NCBI GenBank assembly: GCA_025057155.1
Contig: JANWYD010000009.1
Span: forward strand, 124,001-188,000
DNA from: Chloroflexaceae bacterium
GTDB taxonomy: Bacteria; Chloroflexota; Chloroflexia; Chloroflexales; Chloroflexaceae
Length of the DNA stretch: 64,000 nucleotides
Reading direction: 5' to 3'
Shown here: piece after piece, positions 17,034 through 25,447 of the stretch
How the letters are laid out: each line of letters starts with the position of its first letter
Position numbering within the stretch: position 1 is the stretch's first letter
Translations under genes and position numbers: made by a program
Notes under the pieces: generated by a model
What the model was told of the DNA's origin: nothing
The model's database searches: none
What the model saw: the letters and a program-made list of their open reading frames with translations, nothing else

Positions 17034-17561
17034 TTACTCATCCGCGCCAATATACTTATCGCCCTGTTTGGGAAAATCTTTGCGCATGGGCCAGCCTTCA
17101 AACTCGTCCCACATATAGATGCGCCGGAGGTAGGGGTGGTTCGTAAAGATAATGCCGAAGAGATCGAAGGCCTCGCGCTCGTGCAGGTTGGCCCCCGGCC
17201 AGTAAGGAGTGAGCGAGGGCACCTCTGGCGCCTCGCGCGGGACGCGCACCTTCAGCACCAGCCCCTCGCCTCCTTCGAGGGTGTAGAAGCGATAGACCAG
17301 TTCAAAGATCCCGTCGGCCAGGTAGTCAACCACAGCAATATCGGAGAGAAAGGCATACCCGAGGGTGTCGCGCAGGTAGAGCGCCGCCTCGACGATCCGC
17401 TCAGCCGCCACAACAGTGTCGTTGGTGACGAAGGGCGCCGGTTGCGGGCCGTGGGCCGGCGGCGGCGCGACGCGCAGCGGCGCAGGCTCCAGCACCGCGC
17501 CGGGGAGATCGCGGGCCATGCGTTCGCGCAATTCTTCGGGACTAAGCCTGGGCATCGCCAA
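17034..17561 (-). CDS. nuoC: NADH-quinone oxidoreductase subunit C (NuoC)
   Basis: A 175-residue 30-kDa-type peripheral subunit. It contains [34 protein letters not shown] and the signature [23 protein letters not shown], followed by [20 protein letters not shown]. NuoC is separate from NuoD here, unlike in E. coli. The start at 17561 overlaps the nuoB 3' end by 20 bases; an ATG two codons in (MPRLSPEEL) is equally likely. Confidence 0.95.
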   Translation of the reverse strand: MAMPRLSPEELRERMARDLPGAVLEPAPLRVAPPPAHGPQPAPFVTNDTVVAAERIVEAALYLRDTLGYAFLSDIAVVDYLADGIFELVYRFYTLEGGEGLVLKVRVPREAPEVPSLTPYWPGANLHEREAFDLFGIIFTNHPYLRRIYMWDEFEGWPMRKDFPKQGDKYIGADE

Positions 17562-18339
17562 CCTCGTTGCGCTTCAGATCGTCCACGGCGATCTCCGGGG
17601 CCACGCCCCGGGCCTTGAGAATGTTCTCAAGTTCCACCGTGGGATCCATGATCGGGAAGGTGCGCACAATCTCGGGGTGTTCGATCTGTCCGCTGCGCCG
17701 TTCGCCATGCTCAGGCGAGGTGTACGGGCTGACCAGCGGCAGGCCGCCCACAGGGTCAATCAGCTTCCCGTCCACCTCGAGACCCTTCGCGCCAAAAGCG
17801 GGCACAGGAAAATCGCTGGTCTGGGGCTTGTCGCCCTCGCCATACCAGCGCACGCGCCCGAGTTTCTGCCGGTCAATCTGCTCTTGAAGCGTCATCAGCG
17901 CATGCAGCAGCGCCTCAGGTCGGGGCGGGCAGCCGGGCACGTACACGTCCACCGGGATGAGCAGATCAATGCCACGCAGCACGTTGTAGCCATCGCGAAA
18001 GGGACCGCCCGAGGTGGCGCAGGCGCCCATCGAAATCACGTAGCGCGGCTCAGCCATCTGGTTGTAGAGCCGCACCACCTGGGGCGCCATCTTCTTGGTC
18101 ACCGTGCCCGCAACGATCATCAGATCGGCCTGCCGCGGCGACGCGCGGAACAACTCGGCCCCGAAGCGGGCCACATCGTAGCGGCTCAACCCGAAGGCCA
18201 TCATCTCGATGGCGCAGCAGGCCAGCCCAAAGGCCATCGGCCAGATTGACGAGCGCCGACCCCAGTTATAAAAGCGATTGAGCGTGGAGAGGAAGATGCC
18301 TTGCCGCTCCAGATCAAGCTGAATCTCATGTTCGCTCAT
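17542..18339 (-). CDS. nuoB: NADH-quinone oxidoreductase subunit B (NuoB), C-terminally extended
   Basis: A 265-residue subunit that holds cluster N2, the last iron-sulfur centre before quinone. The four ligands are visible in [13 protein letters not shown] (adjacent cysteines), [12 protein letters not shown] and [16 protein letters not shown]. The quinone-facing stretch [20 protein letters not shown] is intact. About 85 residues follow the family core, a hydrophilic extension ending [13 protein letters not shown], making it longer than the usual ~160-220. The 3' end overlaps nuoC. Confidence 0.95.
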   Translation of the reverse strand: MSEHEIQLDLERQGIFLSTLNRFYNWGRRSSIWPMAFGLACCAIEMMAFGLSRYDVARFGAELFRASPRQADLMIVAGTVTKKMAPQVVRLYNQMAEPRYVISMGACATSGGPFRDGYNVLRGIDLLIPVDVYVPGCPPRPEALLHALMTLQEQIDRQKLGRVRWYGEGDKPQTSDFPVPAFGAKGLEVDGKLIDPVGGLPLVSPYTSPEHGERRSGQIEHPEIVRTFPIMDPTVELENILKARGVAPEIAVDDLKRNEVGDAQA

Positions 18340-18432
18340 AGCTGATAACGGATTCCGAGGGCCGCGCAGTATACGCCAGGACGGCCGCGAGGCGCGGCGT
18401 CCGTTGACCCGGAACGGGTCCTCCTCTGAATC

Positions 18433-18789
18433 CTATACCCATTCTAGGGCGCCTTTGCGCCATTCATAGAGCAGCCCGGCGGTCAGAATGAGCAGGAACA
18501 CCGCCGCGGCCGTGAAGCCGTAGAGCCCGAGCTGGTTGAAGGCGACCGCCCAGGGGTAGAGGAAAACGACCTCGATGTCGAAGATCACAAAGGCCAGGGC
18601 GTAGAGGTAGTACTGCACCTTGAACTGCACCCGCAGATCGCCGATGGCCTCCAGGCCGCACTCGTAGGTTGACTGCTTGATCGGCGTCGGCCGTTTGGGG
18701 CGCAGAAAGTAGGCCAGCGCCAGGGACGCCAGAGGAAAACTCACCGCAGCGATGAAAAAGATGGCAATGAAGGCATAGTTTGCAAGCAT
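18433..18789 (-). CDS. nuoA: NADH-quinone oxidoreductase subunit A (NuoA)
   Basis: A 118-residue membrane subunit with three predicted helices, the first gene of the cluster. The loop [19 protein letters not shown] contains the conserved Cys near the quinone channel, and the second helix reads [20 protein letters not shown], the NuoA signature with acidic residues. The start at the ATG at 18787-18789 follows GAGAGGGTAGGGACGGCC. A good promoter lies ~50 bp upstream. The gap to nuoB is 93 bases. Confidence 0.96.
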   Translation of the reverse strand: MLANYAFIAIFFIAAVSFPLASLALAYFLRPKRPTPIKQSTYECGLEAIGDLRVQFKVQYYLYALAFVIFDIEVVFLYPWAVAFNQLGLYGFTAAAVFLLILTAGLLYEWRKGALEWV

Positions 18790-18835
18790 GGCCGTCCCTA
18801 CCCTCTCTGGCGCGGTCTCCGAGTGGAACGGGCCA

Positions 18836-18865
18836 AGTATAGCATAGTTTTGAAGTTACGCGCAA
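18836..18865 (-). promoter_or_regulatory. Promoter of the nuo cluster
   Basis: Reading the minus strand, TTGCGC (18860-18865) and TATACT (18836-18841) are separated by 18 bp. The expected transcription start is ~40 bp before the nuoA ATG. It is the only convincing promoter I see ahead of nuoA. Confidence 0.6.
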
Positions 18866-18897
18866 ACGTCACCTTTGCGAAAATCCGCATCGCAAAG
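18861..18897. promoter_or_regulatory. Possible operator: three TTTGCG half-sites at the nuo promoter
   Basis: CGCAAA (18861-18866), TTTGCG (18874-18879) and CGCAAA (18891-18896) form two inverted pairs: CGCAAA-N7-TTTGCG overlapping the -35 box, and TTTGCG-N11-CGCAAA just upstream of it. The arrangement suits a dimeric regulator. The regulator is unknown. Confidence 0.4.
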
Positions 18898-18899
18898 AG

Positions 18900-19263
18900 G
18901 CGCACCCCTTCTTGCGATCTATATCACAAGGGAATTACATTCATTGCCTTCAGGGCATGGTGTACAACCCGGGGAAACCCGCTTCTTCGTACCGTGCCGG
19001 ACAGGGGGATGGGGAAGGCTACGCTCTCCGATCAGCTTCCTCTGTACAGCCGCGAGGATTCGCCTCATACGAAGCATCTCCCCGGAAGGATGCAGCCCTC
19101 CGCGAGTCCTCCGGCACATAGCATCCTGGCGCGCCGGGGGTGCGCGGCTGCGCCGCGCGCAGGCAGGCGGCCCGTTCGGGCATCAGCGTGACGCCAGCAA
19201 GTCTCGATGCGCCGCGCCCGATCCGCAATCCACAATCGGCAATCTAACGTCACGCCAGGGGGC
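18900..19263. other. Non-coding spacer upstream of nuoA and downstream of the FHA gene
   Basis: No gene is convincing. It contains a G/C-rich hairpin region near 19130-19165 (GGTGCGCGGCTGCGCCGCGC) and a heptad tract (ATCCGCAATCCACAATCGGC, 19221-19240). The short open frames are not protein-like. Confidence 0.55.
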
Positions 19264-19716
19264 CTACGCGGTCAGCAGCTTCAACTCCACGCGTCCAACC
19301 CGGATGATGTCGCCGTCGTGCGCCTCGGTGCGCGAGCGGACTTCGAAGCCGTTCAGATAGGTGCCGTTTGTGCTGTGGAGGTCCTCGAGTTGCCATACCC
19401 CGTCGTGCCATTCCAGACGGGCATGTTCGGCCGAGAGAAACGTGTCGTTTAGGGAGATGTCGGCCTCGGTGCTGCGACCGATGATGGTAATGGGCGCCAG
19501 GGGGAAGCTCTTGCCCACGGGAATCCCCGTCTGCCCGGCGGAGACGACCACCAGTTGCCCGTACTGGCTGGCCGGGAGCGGGGCGGGGCTGGCCCCGCGG
19601 AGGTCGCGGGCCACCACGCGCAACACCTGCCAGAGGAAAAAATAGAGCAAGAACACCACCGCCACGCGCAGCAGAAGGAGGAGCACGCCGATGGAGAGAT
19701 TCGCGATGTCGAACAT
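19264..19716 (-). CDS. Membrane-anchored FHA-domain protein
   Basis: A 150-residue protein with one N-terminal membrane helix (about residues 9-35, VLLLLLRVAVVFLLYFFLWQ) and a C-terminal forkhead-associated domain. FHA hallmarks are IIGRSTEADISLNDTFLSAEHARLEW (Gly-Arg, then Ser-x-x-His) and LEDLHSTNGTYLNG (Asn-Gly). FHA domains read phosphothreonine on partner proteins. This layout resembles FhaB/FipA of Actinobacteria, which works at cell wall and division sites with Ser/Thr kinases. Its ATG follows the stop of the upstream FHA gene with no gap. No kinase is nearby in this window. Confidence 0.87.
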   Translation of the reverse strand: MFDIANLSIGVLLLLLRVAVVFLLYFFLWQVLRVVARDLRGASPAPLPASQYGQLVVVSAGQTGIPVGKSFPLAPITIIGRSTEADISLNDTFLSAEHARLEWHDGVWQLEDLHSTNGTYLNGFEVRSRTEAHDGDIIRVGRVELKLLTA

Positions 19717-20433
19717 CTAGCTGTCGCGAAAGGTCAATTCCAGGCCGCCCAGGGAGATGATGTCGCCGTCGCGAAGGGCGGTTTCGCTGACGCGCGCGCC
19801 GTTGACGAAGGTGCCATTCGTGCTGCCCAGATCGATGATCCAGAACCGCCGTTGCCGGTAGCGCAACTGGGCGTGGTGGCGCGAGACGCGGCTGTCTTCG
19901 AGGATGACATCGTTGTTGAGGCCGCGCCCGATGGCGATGGCGGTGCTCTCCAGAGGGATTGAGTGCGGCCCTTCGGGCGTCTGGAGCAGTAGCAGGGCGT
20001 GGTTCTTGCGCGCTGCTGGCGCGGCGGCAGCCGGCGGAATGACCTGGGTGGTCTCCGCCCCCTGGCTGTTGGTCATCTCGGCGACGACCTGGATGGTGCG
20101 CTTCGGCACCGCGGCGTCTGCGGCCAGCATCACGCGGGGGTGTTCGAGCATGGCAAAGCCGCGTTCCTGGGCCAGTTCGCTCAGGTAGGTGGCCATTTCC
20201 TGCTCGATTTGCGGCCGCACCGGCTCGAAGGCGGCGAAATCCTGCGGATTGAGGTAGGCGCGGTAGAAGCTCGGCACGATCACGCGCCTGACGCTGATGG
20301 TCTGGTGGCTCTCCATAGCCCGCTCCAGGCGCCGGGCGATCTCCACTGGCTGCACCGGGCTGCGGAAGAGGCGCGCCACCGACCCCTCTACCAGTTGCTC
20401 CATGAATTGCTCAAAGCGGCTCAGCGCCGACAT
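19717..20433 (-). CDS. DUF3662 plus FHA domain protein (FhaA-like)
   Basis: A 238-residue soluble protein. I take the ATG at 20431-20433 because CGAGGAGCGA lies just upstream and the conserved domain begins immediately: SRFEQFMEQLVEGSVARLFR, then VQPVEIARRLERAMESHQTI. This is the DUF3662 module found at the N-terminus of FhaA proteins. After a short Ala-rich linker (IPPAAAAPAARK) the FHA domain follows, with IAIGRGLNNDVILEDSRVSRHH and IIDLGSTNGTFVNGARV. In Actinobacteria FhaA is a target and partner of wall-regulating Ser/Thr kinases. Paired with the membrane FHA gene in one transcript. Confidence 0.88.
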   Translation of the reverse strand: MSALSRFEQFMEQLVEGSVARLFRSPVQPVEIARRLERAMESHQTISVRRVIVPSFYRAYLNPQDFAAFEPVRPQIEQEMATYLSELAQERGFAMLEHPRVMLAADAAVPKRTIQVVAEMTNSQGAETTQVIPPAAAAPAARKNHALLLLQTPEGPHSIPLESTAIAIGRGLNNDVILEDSRVSRHHAQLRYRQRRFWIIDLGSTNGTFVNGARVSETALRDGDIISLGGLELTFRDS

Positions 20434-20545
20434 GGCTGTCGCTCCTCGAATTGCCGGTCCAGGCGGGTTGCCCGTGTCCCTGCCACCGTAGCGCACCCCT
20501 CTGCATGGCGCAGAGGCTTCGCCCTCCTGGAACCCTTGCACCCGG

Positions 20546-21214
20546 TCATAGGCGCGGCCTTATCGGCTCGCCCAGGTAGATCGGCTCCAGGGTCGCCAGG
20601 TCATCCTGTTCGCCGCTGACCAGACGCTGCCAGGCCAGTTCGGCCAGAAAGGCGGGCCGGCGCAGGTTGGCCGCCGGGCGCGGAAAGAGCGCCCGCGCGC
20701 CAAGCGCGCCCTGAATCCGGGCCACGGCGCCCTCGTCCAGATCGCCACAGAACAGGGCCTGGTCCTCAACCGCAGCGCAGAGTTCATCCAGGGTCACGTT
20801 GCGATCCGGCTCGCGGCGCACCGGATCGGCGGCGAAGTGAAACGCCGCCGTCGCGAAGCGGTCGCGTCCCAGGCGGATCAACGGGTAGATCGGCACGCCA
20901 GCATGAGCATGCTGGTAGGCCAGGGCCTCCAGGGTGCTGATCCCCAGCAGGGCCAGCCCGCCCGCCAGGGCCAGGCCCTTGGCCACGCTCATGCCCACCC
21001 GCAGGCCGCTCCAACTGCCCGGGCCAAGGGCCACCCCCACCGCCCGCAGCGCCCCGCGTTCCACTCCGGCGTAGCCGAGCAACCGGTCGAGTTGCGGCAG
21101 CAGTTGGGCCGTATGGTTGCGCCCCGACTCCCAGACGCACTCCGCCAGCGGCCCGCGCCCATCGTACAGCGCGATCCCCGTGAGGCTGGTCGCAGTGTCT
21201 ATTGCCAGCAGCAT
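20546..21214 (-). CDS. tsaB: tRNA threonylcarbamoyladenosine biosynthesis protein TsaB
   Basis: A 222-residue ASKHA-fold protein that, with TsaD and TsaE, transfers threonylcarbamoyl to A37 of tRNAs reading ANN codons. It begins MLLAIDTATSLTGIALYD, the phosphate-loop-like N-terminus, and contains VALGPGSWSGLRVGMSVAKGLAL, the most conserved TsaB block, with Ser and Gly where many members have GPGSFTGLR. The rest of the C-terminal half is variable, as usual. The partner gene tsaE lies ~275 bp upstream in the same direction; tsaD is not in the window. Confidence 0.92.
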   Translation of the reverse strand: MLLAIDTATSLTGIALYDGRGPLAECVWESGRNHTAQLLPQLDRLLGYAGVERGALRAVGVALGPGSWSGLRVGMSVAKGLALAGGLALLGISTLEALAYQHAHAGVPIYPLIRLGRDRFATAAFHFAADPVRREPDRNVTLDELCAAVEDQALFCGDLDEGAVARIQGALGARALFPRPAANLRRPAFLAELAWQRLVSGEQDDLATLEPIYLGEPIRPRL

Positions 21215-21489
21215 GTTCCCATCCCGGCAGGTTCAGGGGCGGACAGAACAGACGAGCCAACGCTGCTTCCATCGCTTTCGGACGCCCCCGGCCGCGGCTC
21301 TGGTCTCCCCTCCCCCGCGTGCGGGAGCAGGGGGAGGGGGTGAAGGTGAAATAGCGCATCCCAACGCCATAAACTTCATCTGGGCTCGTGCGTTCTATCT
21401 GTCCCTAAAATATCGAGCAGGGTAGCAGGAAAACCCACCTTATCTCCACCTCTGGCCCCTCCGGTTCAAAAACGCGCCGGAGGCGCGGG

Positions 21490-22014
21490 TCATCCGTGAA
21501 ACGCCGTCTCCTTAAATGCCGTCACCAGTTCGACGTAGCGCCGGCCGTGAGGAACGAAGCGCAGCCGGCGCTTGGTTTCGCTGAGATGCTGCATGTAGAT
21601 CGCCAGATGCTCGGCGGGGATGCGCCCCAGCGCCCGCTCGGGCCACTCGATCAGACAGACGCCCTCGCCCGACCAGAGTTCTTCGAGGCCAATGGTCGCC
21701 AGCTCGCGCTCCTCGGCGATACGGTACAGATCGACATGGTAAATCGGCATACCCCGATGGCGCGGACCGGCGCGGTACTCGTTCACCAGGACAAAGCTGG
21801 GGCTGGTGACCAGATCGGGTGAATCGAGACCCCGCGCGACCCCGCGCACGAACTGGGTTTTCCCGACGCCGAACGTGCCCGCCAGCAGCACGACATCCCC
21901 CGCGCGCAGGCGCTCGCCGAGCCGCTGGCCGACGCGCTCGGTCTGCGCGGGGCTATGGCTGATGAAATCAAGCTCGTGGGCGGTCTGGGCCGCCGGCAGG
22001 CGCTGGTCGCTCAT
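21490..22014 (-). CDS. tsaE: tRNA threonylcarbamoyladenosine biosynthesis ATPase TsaE
   Basis: A 174-residue P-loop ATPase of the t6A synthesis complex. The Walker A motif is LAGTFGVGKTQFVRGVARGL (consensus GxxGxGKT); TsaE landmarks SPSFVLVNEY, IYHVDLYRI and the C-terminal CLIEWPERA are all present. Length is normal. The start at 22014 lies inside the 3' end of the upstream membrane-protein gene (47-base overlap). Between tsaE and tsaB are ~275 bp with a CCCCCTCCCC-type inverted repeat and no gene. Confidence 0.93.
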   Translation of the reverse strand: MSDQRLPAAQTAHELDFISHSPAQTERVGQRLGERLRAGDVVLLAGTFGVGKTQFVRGVARGLDSPDLVTSPSFVLVNEYRAGPRHRGMPIYHVDLYRIAEERELATIGLEELWSGEGVCLIEWPERALGRIPAEHLAIYMQHLSETKRRLRFVPHGRRYVELVTAFKETAFHG

Positions 22015-22990
22015 CGGTTGTATTGTAGCACGGCGGAGCAGAGCGGCGGATCGCAGGCAATGGCAGGCGCGGCAGCAGCCCGGCGAGGAGGCCGGTGGCG
22101 ATGATCGCCTGGGTCAGCCCGGCAATGGTATCCGGGGTTCGCTCGCCGAGGATGAACACGGCGGGGATGAGCCAGCTCAGCATCAGCGGGTACCAGGGCC
22201 AGGCGGGCCGCCAGCGGATGACCACGAAGGCGATCCCGACGGCGATGTAGATCACCGAGAGGGGGTAGAGCAGCGTATTCAGCAGCACCAGGGCGCCAAA
22301 GGGGTCGTGGCGCCCGTGGCGCCACCAGAGGGCCGCGGCCAGCAGCCCCAGCACCGGACCGAAGGGCAGCGCGAGGAGCGGCCGGTCAGGCAGAGCCACG
22401 CGATAAGCGTTGAGGCCATGGCGCCACTGCACGTAGATCTGCGGGCCGGCGATCAGCGCCGCGCCTCCCCAGAGCAACGCGCAGATGCCGGCAAAGAAGC
22501 CGAGCAAGCGCCAGCGGCCCTCGCGCAGCGCCAGCCATAGCAGCCACAGGGCCCCCAGAATGGTAGCCTGGGGCTTGAGCAGGCACAGGGCCAGAAGCAG
22601 CGCCGCGCGCCGGTCATGGCCTGAGCGCATGGCCTGCTCGGCAAGCATCAGGCCCACCAGGGCCAGCAGCGTGGTCTGCCCGATCACCAGCCCCTGCATC
22701 AACGGCAGCCAGAGCAGCAGCCAGAGCAGGGCGACGCGCCCGCTCATCCGCTTCGCCCAGCGTTCAAAGCCGATGATCGAGAGCAGTTGCACCAGCACTC
22801 CGCTGACCTGCCAGGGCAGCAAGGCCAGGGGCGCCGCCAGCAGCAGCGTGGCTGGCGGATAGGCGTACCAGCCGGCTTCGTAGGCCCTGCCATCGGGCAT
22901 GGTAAACGCGCCATACGGGTCGCCGCCGGCCAGCCAGTGCAATACGGCCCCCATCAATGAACGCCAGTCCGACAGCCAGAATTGCTCCAT
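21968..22990 (-). CDS. GT87-like polytopic membrane protein (DUF2029)
   Basis: A 340-residue protein dominated by hydrophobic helices (about nine). Features that recall glycosyltransferase family 87 (polyprenyl-phosphate-mannose-dependent alpha-mannosyltransferases) are an early extracytoplasmic loop with GGDPYGAF and GWYAYPPATLLLAAPLALLP, and LCLLKPQATILGALWLLWLA, the KPQ/KPH element. No substrate can be assigned. The tail past residue ~315 (Pro/Arg/Ala-rich) overlaps tsaE, suggesting the two are co-transcribed. A divergently oriented AAA+ gene starts ~440 bp away. Confidence 0.72.
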   Translation of the reverse strand: MEQFWLSDWRSLMGAVLHWLAGGDPYGAFTMPDGRAYEAGWYAYPPATLLLAAPLALLPWQVSGVLVQLLSIIGFERWAKRMSGRVALLWLLLWLPLMQGLVIGQTTLLALVGLMLAEQAMRSGHDRRAALLLALCLLKPQATILGALWLLWLALREGRWRLLGFFAGICALLWGGAALIAGPQIYVQWRHGLNAYRVALPDRPLLALPFGPVLGLLAAALWWRHGRHDPFGALVLLNTLLYPLSVIYIAVGIAFVVIRWRPAWPWYPLMLSWLIPAVFILGERTPDTIAGLTQAIIATGLLAGLLPRLPLPAIRRSAPPCYNTTDERPAPAGGPDRPRA

Positions 22991-23327
22991 CGGCGAACCT
23001 CATTCGTGTGGCCGGATAAGGTCGGAAGGGCGCCGTCCTCCCGACCGGGCCCCGGTTCATCGGACAGCCCTCTCCCCGGCAAGGTGTTGGTGTCGTTGCA
23101 AGCCACAGTAGCACATACCTATTACGACCGTTCTCTTTCCTCGCGCCTGGCGACGGGGAATGCCAGACCTGTTGCCCGGAGCGCATATCCCCCGGTCGCC
23201 TTGAGACGCCATAGACGGCAATCGAAAATCCAAAATCCACAATCCGCAATCGAATAAACGGGTTGAGCCGTACAGAGACCCGGCAGTATTAGCCTGCCTC
23301 GGTACCGGCGCGCTATAGGCGCGCATA
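22991..23327. other. Spacer between divergent GT87-like and AAA+ genes
   Basis: No gene is apparent. It contains an inverted repeat GGTCGGAAGG / CCTCCCGACC at about 23018-23045, a heptad tract GCAATCGAAAATCCAAAATC continuing CACAATCCGCAATCG (23219-23253), and a GCGCGCTATAGGCGCGC near-palindrome around 23308-23324. Confidence 0.55.
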
Positions 23328-23355
23328 CGTCAGAGCGTTATACTACGCACTGACG
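23328..23355 (+). promoter_or_regulatory. Inverted repeat around a -10 box ahead of the AAA+ gene
   Basis: CGTCAGAGCG (23328-23337) and CGCACTGACG (23346-23355) form a 10-bp inverted repeat with one mismatch. The TATACT -10 candidate (23339-23344) lies in the 8-bp centre. A repressor bound here would block the polymerase. The -35 region is poor, which may mean activator dependence. Confidence 0.45.
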
Positions 23356-23427
23356 CGCGGTTGCGCGTTATGTTGGGTGCAAAAGCGTTTCACTGACCCG
23401 CATCTTCACATCGCAGACTGGAGACGT

Positions 23428-25044
23428 ATGCGCTACCTGCTCGATCAGCAATCCTACGACGAGATGCTTCGCCGCAAGGGCCATTCGCGCGATTGCTACG
23501 TCCGCGACACCGAATACCTGCACCATCTGTATATTGACGGGGTCAAATACACCGTGGCGCGCGCGGTGTACGCCTGCTTGAAAGAGGCCCAGGCCAGGGA
23601 AGACAGCGACGCCATCCTCCACCTCCAGATGCATGTGCATGACCTCGAGCAGTTGATCGCCGAGGCGCGGGCGCGGGGCGAGAACATCGCCAGTCTGCGC
23701 GCCCTTGGCGACCCGCCGCCCTCAGAGGACGAGGCGCGCCCGCACCTGAACAACAGCTTCCTGCCTCCCCCGCCCCAGACCCTGGCGGAAACCGGCCTCA
23801 ACCGCACCTTTCTGACCGAGCACCTCCTGCGCGTGCTCTACAATCGCGGGCGCATGACCGGACGCGAACTGGCCGACGCGCTATGTCTCTACTACCGGAT
23901 TGTCGAGGAATTGATCCAGGATCTGCGGCGGGTGGAACAGATTGACATCATTGGGCAGAAAGGCTTCGGCGACATCAACTACGAGTATGTGCTCACCCCC
24001 CGCGGGCAGGAGGCCGCCCAGGCCGCCCTGCTCAAGACCCAGTACGCCGGCCCGGCCCCGGTGCCAATTGACGACTGGATCGCCTCGGTCAAGGCCCAGA
24101 CGGTCAAGAACGTCAAGGTGACGCGCAAAAACATCCGCGACGCCTTCCACGGCCTGGTGATTGACGAGTCGATCCTCAACTGGGTCGGCCCGGCGGTAAA
24201 CTCGGGGTCCTCAGTGATGCTCTTTGGCTACCCTGGCAATGGCAAGACCACCATCGCCGAGCGCATCACCCACCTGATGGGGGATGACATCTTTATTCCG
24301 CAGACGATCTACGCCGACGGCGCGATTATTAAAATGTACGACGCTATTGTGCATGAACCGCCGAAGCGCCCCTGGGACGAGCAGCAGGAGTATGACCGGC
24401 GCTGGGTGCGCATCAGCCGCCCGGTGGTGATCGTCGGCGGCGAGTTGACCCTGGAGCAGTTGAACCTGATCTACAACGAGTCGTCAAAAATCTACGAAGC
24501 GCCCTTCCAGATGAAGGCCAACTGCGGCATCTTCCTGATTGACGACTTCGGGCGCCAGCAGGTGCGCGTCTTCGACCTGCTCAACCGCTGGATCGTGCCC
24601 CTGGAGAAACGCTTCGACTACCTCAACACCGTCACCGGGCAGAAGATCCAGATCCCCTTCGACCAGTTGATTATGTTCTCCACCAACCTGGACCCGAAGG
24701 ATCTCGGCGATGAGGCCCTGTTGCGGCGCATCAAGTTCAAGTTTGAGATCATTGACCCCACTGAGGAGCAGTGGCGGGAGATCTGGAAGATCATGTGCAA
24801 GGCGCGGGGCGTGCGCTACGACGACCGGGCGCTCGATTACCTGGTCAACAAATGGTACAGGCCGGACAACCGGCCCTTCCGCATGTGCCAGCCGCGCGAT
24901 ATCCTCGACCAGTTGATTTCCATCGCGAAATACAACATGGAACAACCGGCGCTCACCGCCGACCTGCTCGACGCGGCCTGTCTGACGTACTTCCCCAGCA
25001 AGGAGAAGAAGAACTTCGGGGCCAAGGTGCGGCTGGATCTCTAA
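23428..25044 (+). CDS. AAA+ ATPase with an N-terminal winged-helix-like region, function unknown
   Basis: A 538-residue soluble protein from the ATG at 23428 (a GTG 51 bases upstream is possible). The N-terminal third is helical; about residues 140-195 (GRMTGRELADALCLYYRIVE then a VLTPRGQEAA strand) resemble a winged helix. The ATPase module has Walker A MLFGYPGNGKTTIAERI at ~264-280, Walker B GIFLIDDFGRQQVRVFD, sensor 1 IMFSTNLDPKDLGDEALLRR with an arginine finger candidate, and a C-terminal lid. The sequence is AAA+ of an uncharacterised bacterial group. It stands alone, so the context gives no role. Confidence 0.8.
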   Translation: MRYLLDQQSYDEMLRRKGHSRDCYVRDTEYLHHLYIDGVKYTVARAVYACLKEAQAREDSDAILHLQMHVHDLEQLIAEARARGENIASLRALGDPPPSEDEARPHLNNSFLPPPPQTLAETGLNRTFLTEHLLRVLYNRGRMTGRELADALCLYYRIVEELIQDLRRVEQIDIIGQKGFGDINYEYVLTPRGQEAAQAALLKTQYAGPAPVPIDDWIASVKAQTVKNVKVTRKNIRDAFHGLVIDESILNWVGPAVNSGSSVMLFGYPGNGKTTIAERITHLMGDDIFIPQTIYADGAIIKMYDAIVHEPPKRPWDEQQEYDRRWVRISRPVVIVGGELTLEQLNLIYNESSKIYEAPFQMKANCGIFLIDDFGRQQVRVFDLLNRWIVPLEKRFDYLNTVTGQKIQIPFDQLIMFSTNLDPKDLGDEALLRRIKFKFEIIDPTEEQWREIWKIMCKARGVRYDDRALDYLVNKWYRPDNRPFRMCQPRDILDQLISIAKYNMEQPALTADLLDAACLTYFPSKEKKNFGAKVRLDL

Positions 25045-25130
25045 CGGAACGGCGCGGCGAGAGGCAGGGCTGGCGGAACGGTTACAGCCCGACCCTCCGG
25101 CGCATCTGGTTGAGCTTCTTCCCCCTTCCT

Positions 25131-25156
25131 GGCGGGCCACAGGCCCGCCATTTCTT
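25131..25156 (+). terminator. Rho-independent terminator after the AAA+ gene
   Basis: GGCGGGCC (25131-25138) pairs with GGCCCGCC (25142-25149) across a 3-base loop, followed by ATTTCTT. It lies ~90 bp past the stop. Confidence 0.7.
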
Positions 25157-25447
25157 GTGCGCGAAAAGACAAGTTTGGCATTGCTTCAAGATCGCGCGGT
25201 TCTAGAGCGTCTCTGCCGCGTCCATACGCCCTGCGCCTTTTGTCACAATTTCGCACGGATTTTGCACAGGTTAGACAAGCTGATCGCGTTCGGATATAAT
25301 TCCTTTTGCAAGTAAGCGGCGTCTAACGCATCTGCCCCGAGTCCAGCTCCCGCCGTGAGAGAGTGGCCAGCCATACGCAACCCGGCGTGGCGGCGGATGG
25401 TTAGTTCTGTTCCAATTGCACGAGCATTGCAAGGGAAGGAAGCGACG
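25157..25447. other. Leader region of the sdh operon
   Basis: No gene. It contains the sdh promoter at 25272-25300 and a 5' leader of ~140 nt before the sdhC start. I see no riboswitch structure in the leader. Confidence 0.5.
25272..25300 (+). promoter_or_regulatory. Strong sigma-70 promoter of sdhCAB
   Basis: TAGACA (25272-25277), a 5-of-6 match to TTGACA, is followed after 17 bp by a perfect TATAAT (25295-25300). It is one of the two best housekeeping promoters in the window. Confidence 0.75.

Noticed and set aside
18900-19263. tRNA or small RNA gene upstream of nuoA
   Set aside because: No T-loop (GTTCGANTC) or cloverleaf could be drawn; only repeats and a GC hairpin.
25272-25447. Riboswitch in the sdh leader
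   Set aside because: No conserved aptamer pattern or terminator/antiterminator pair was recognised; only a good promoter and a plain leader.
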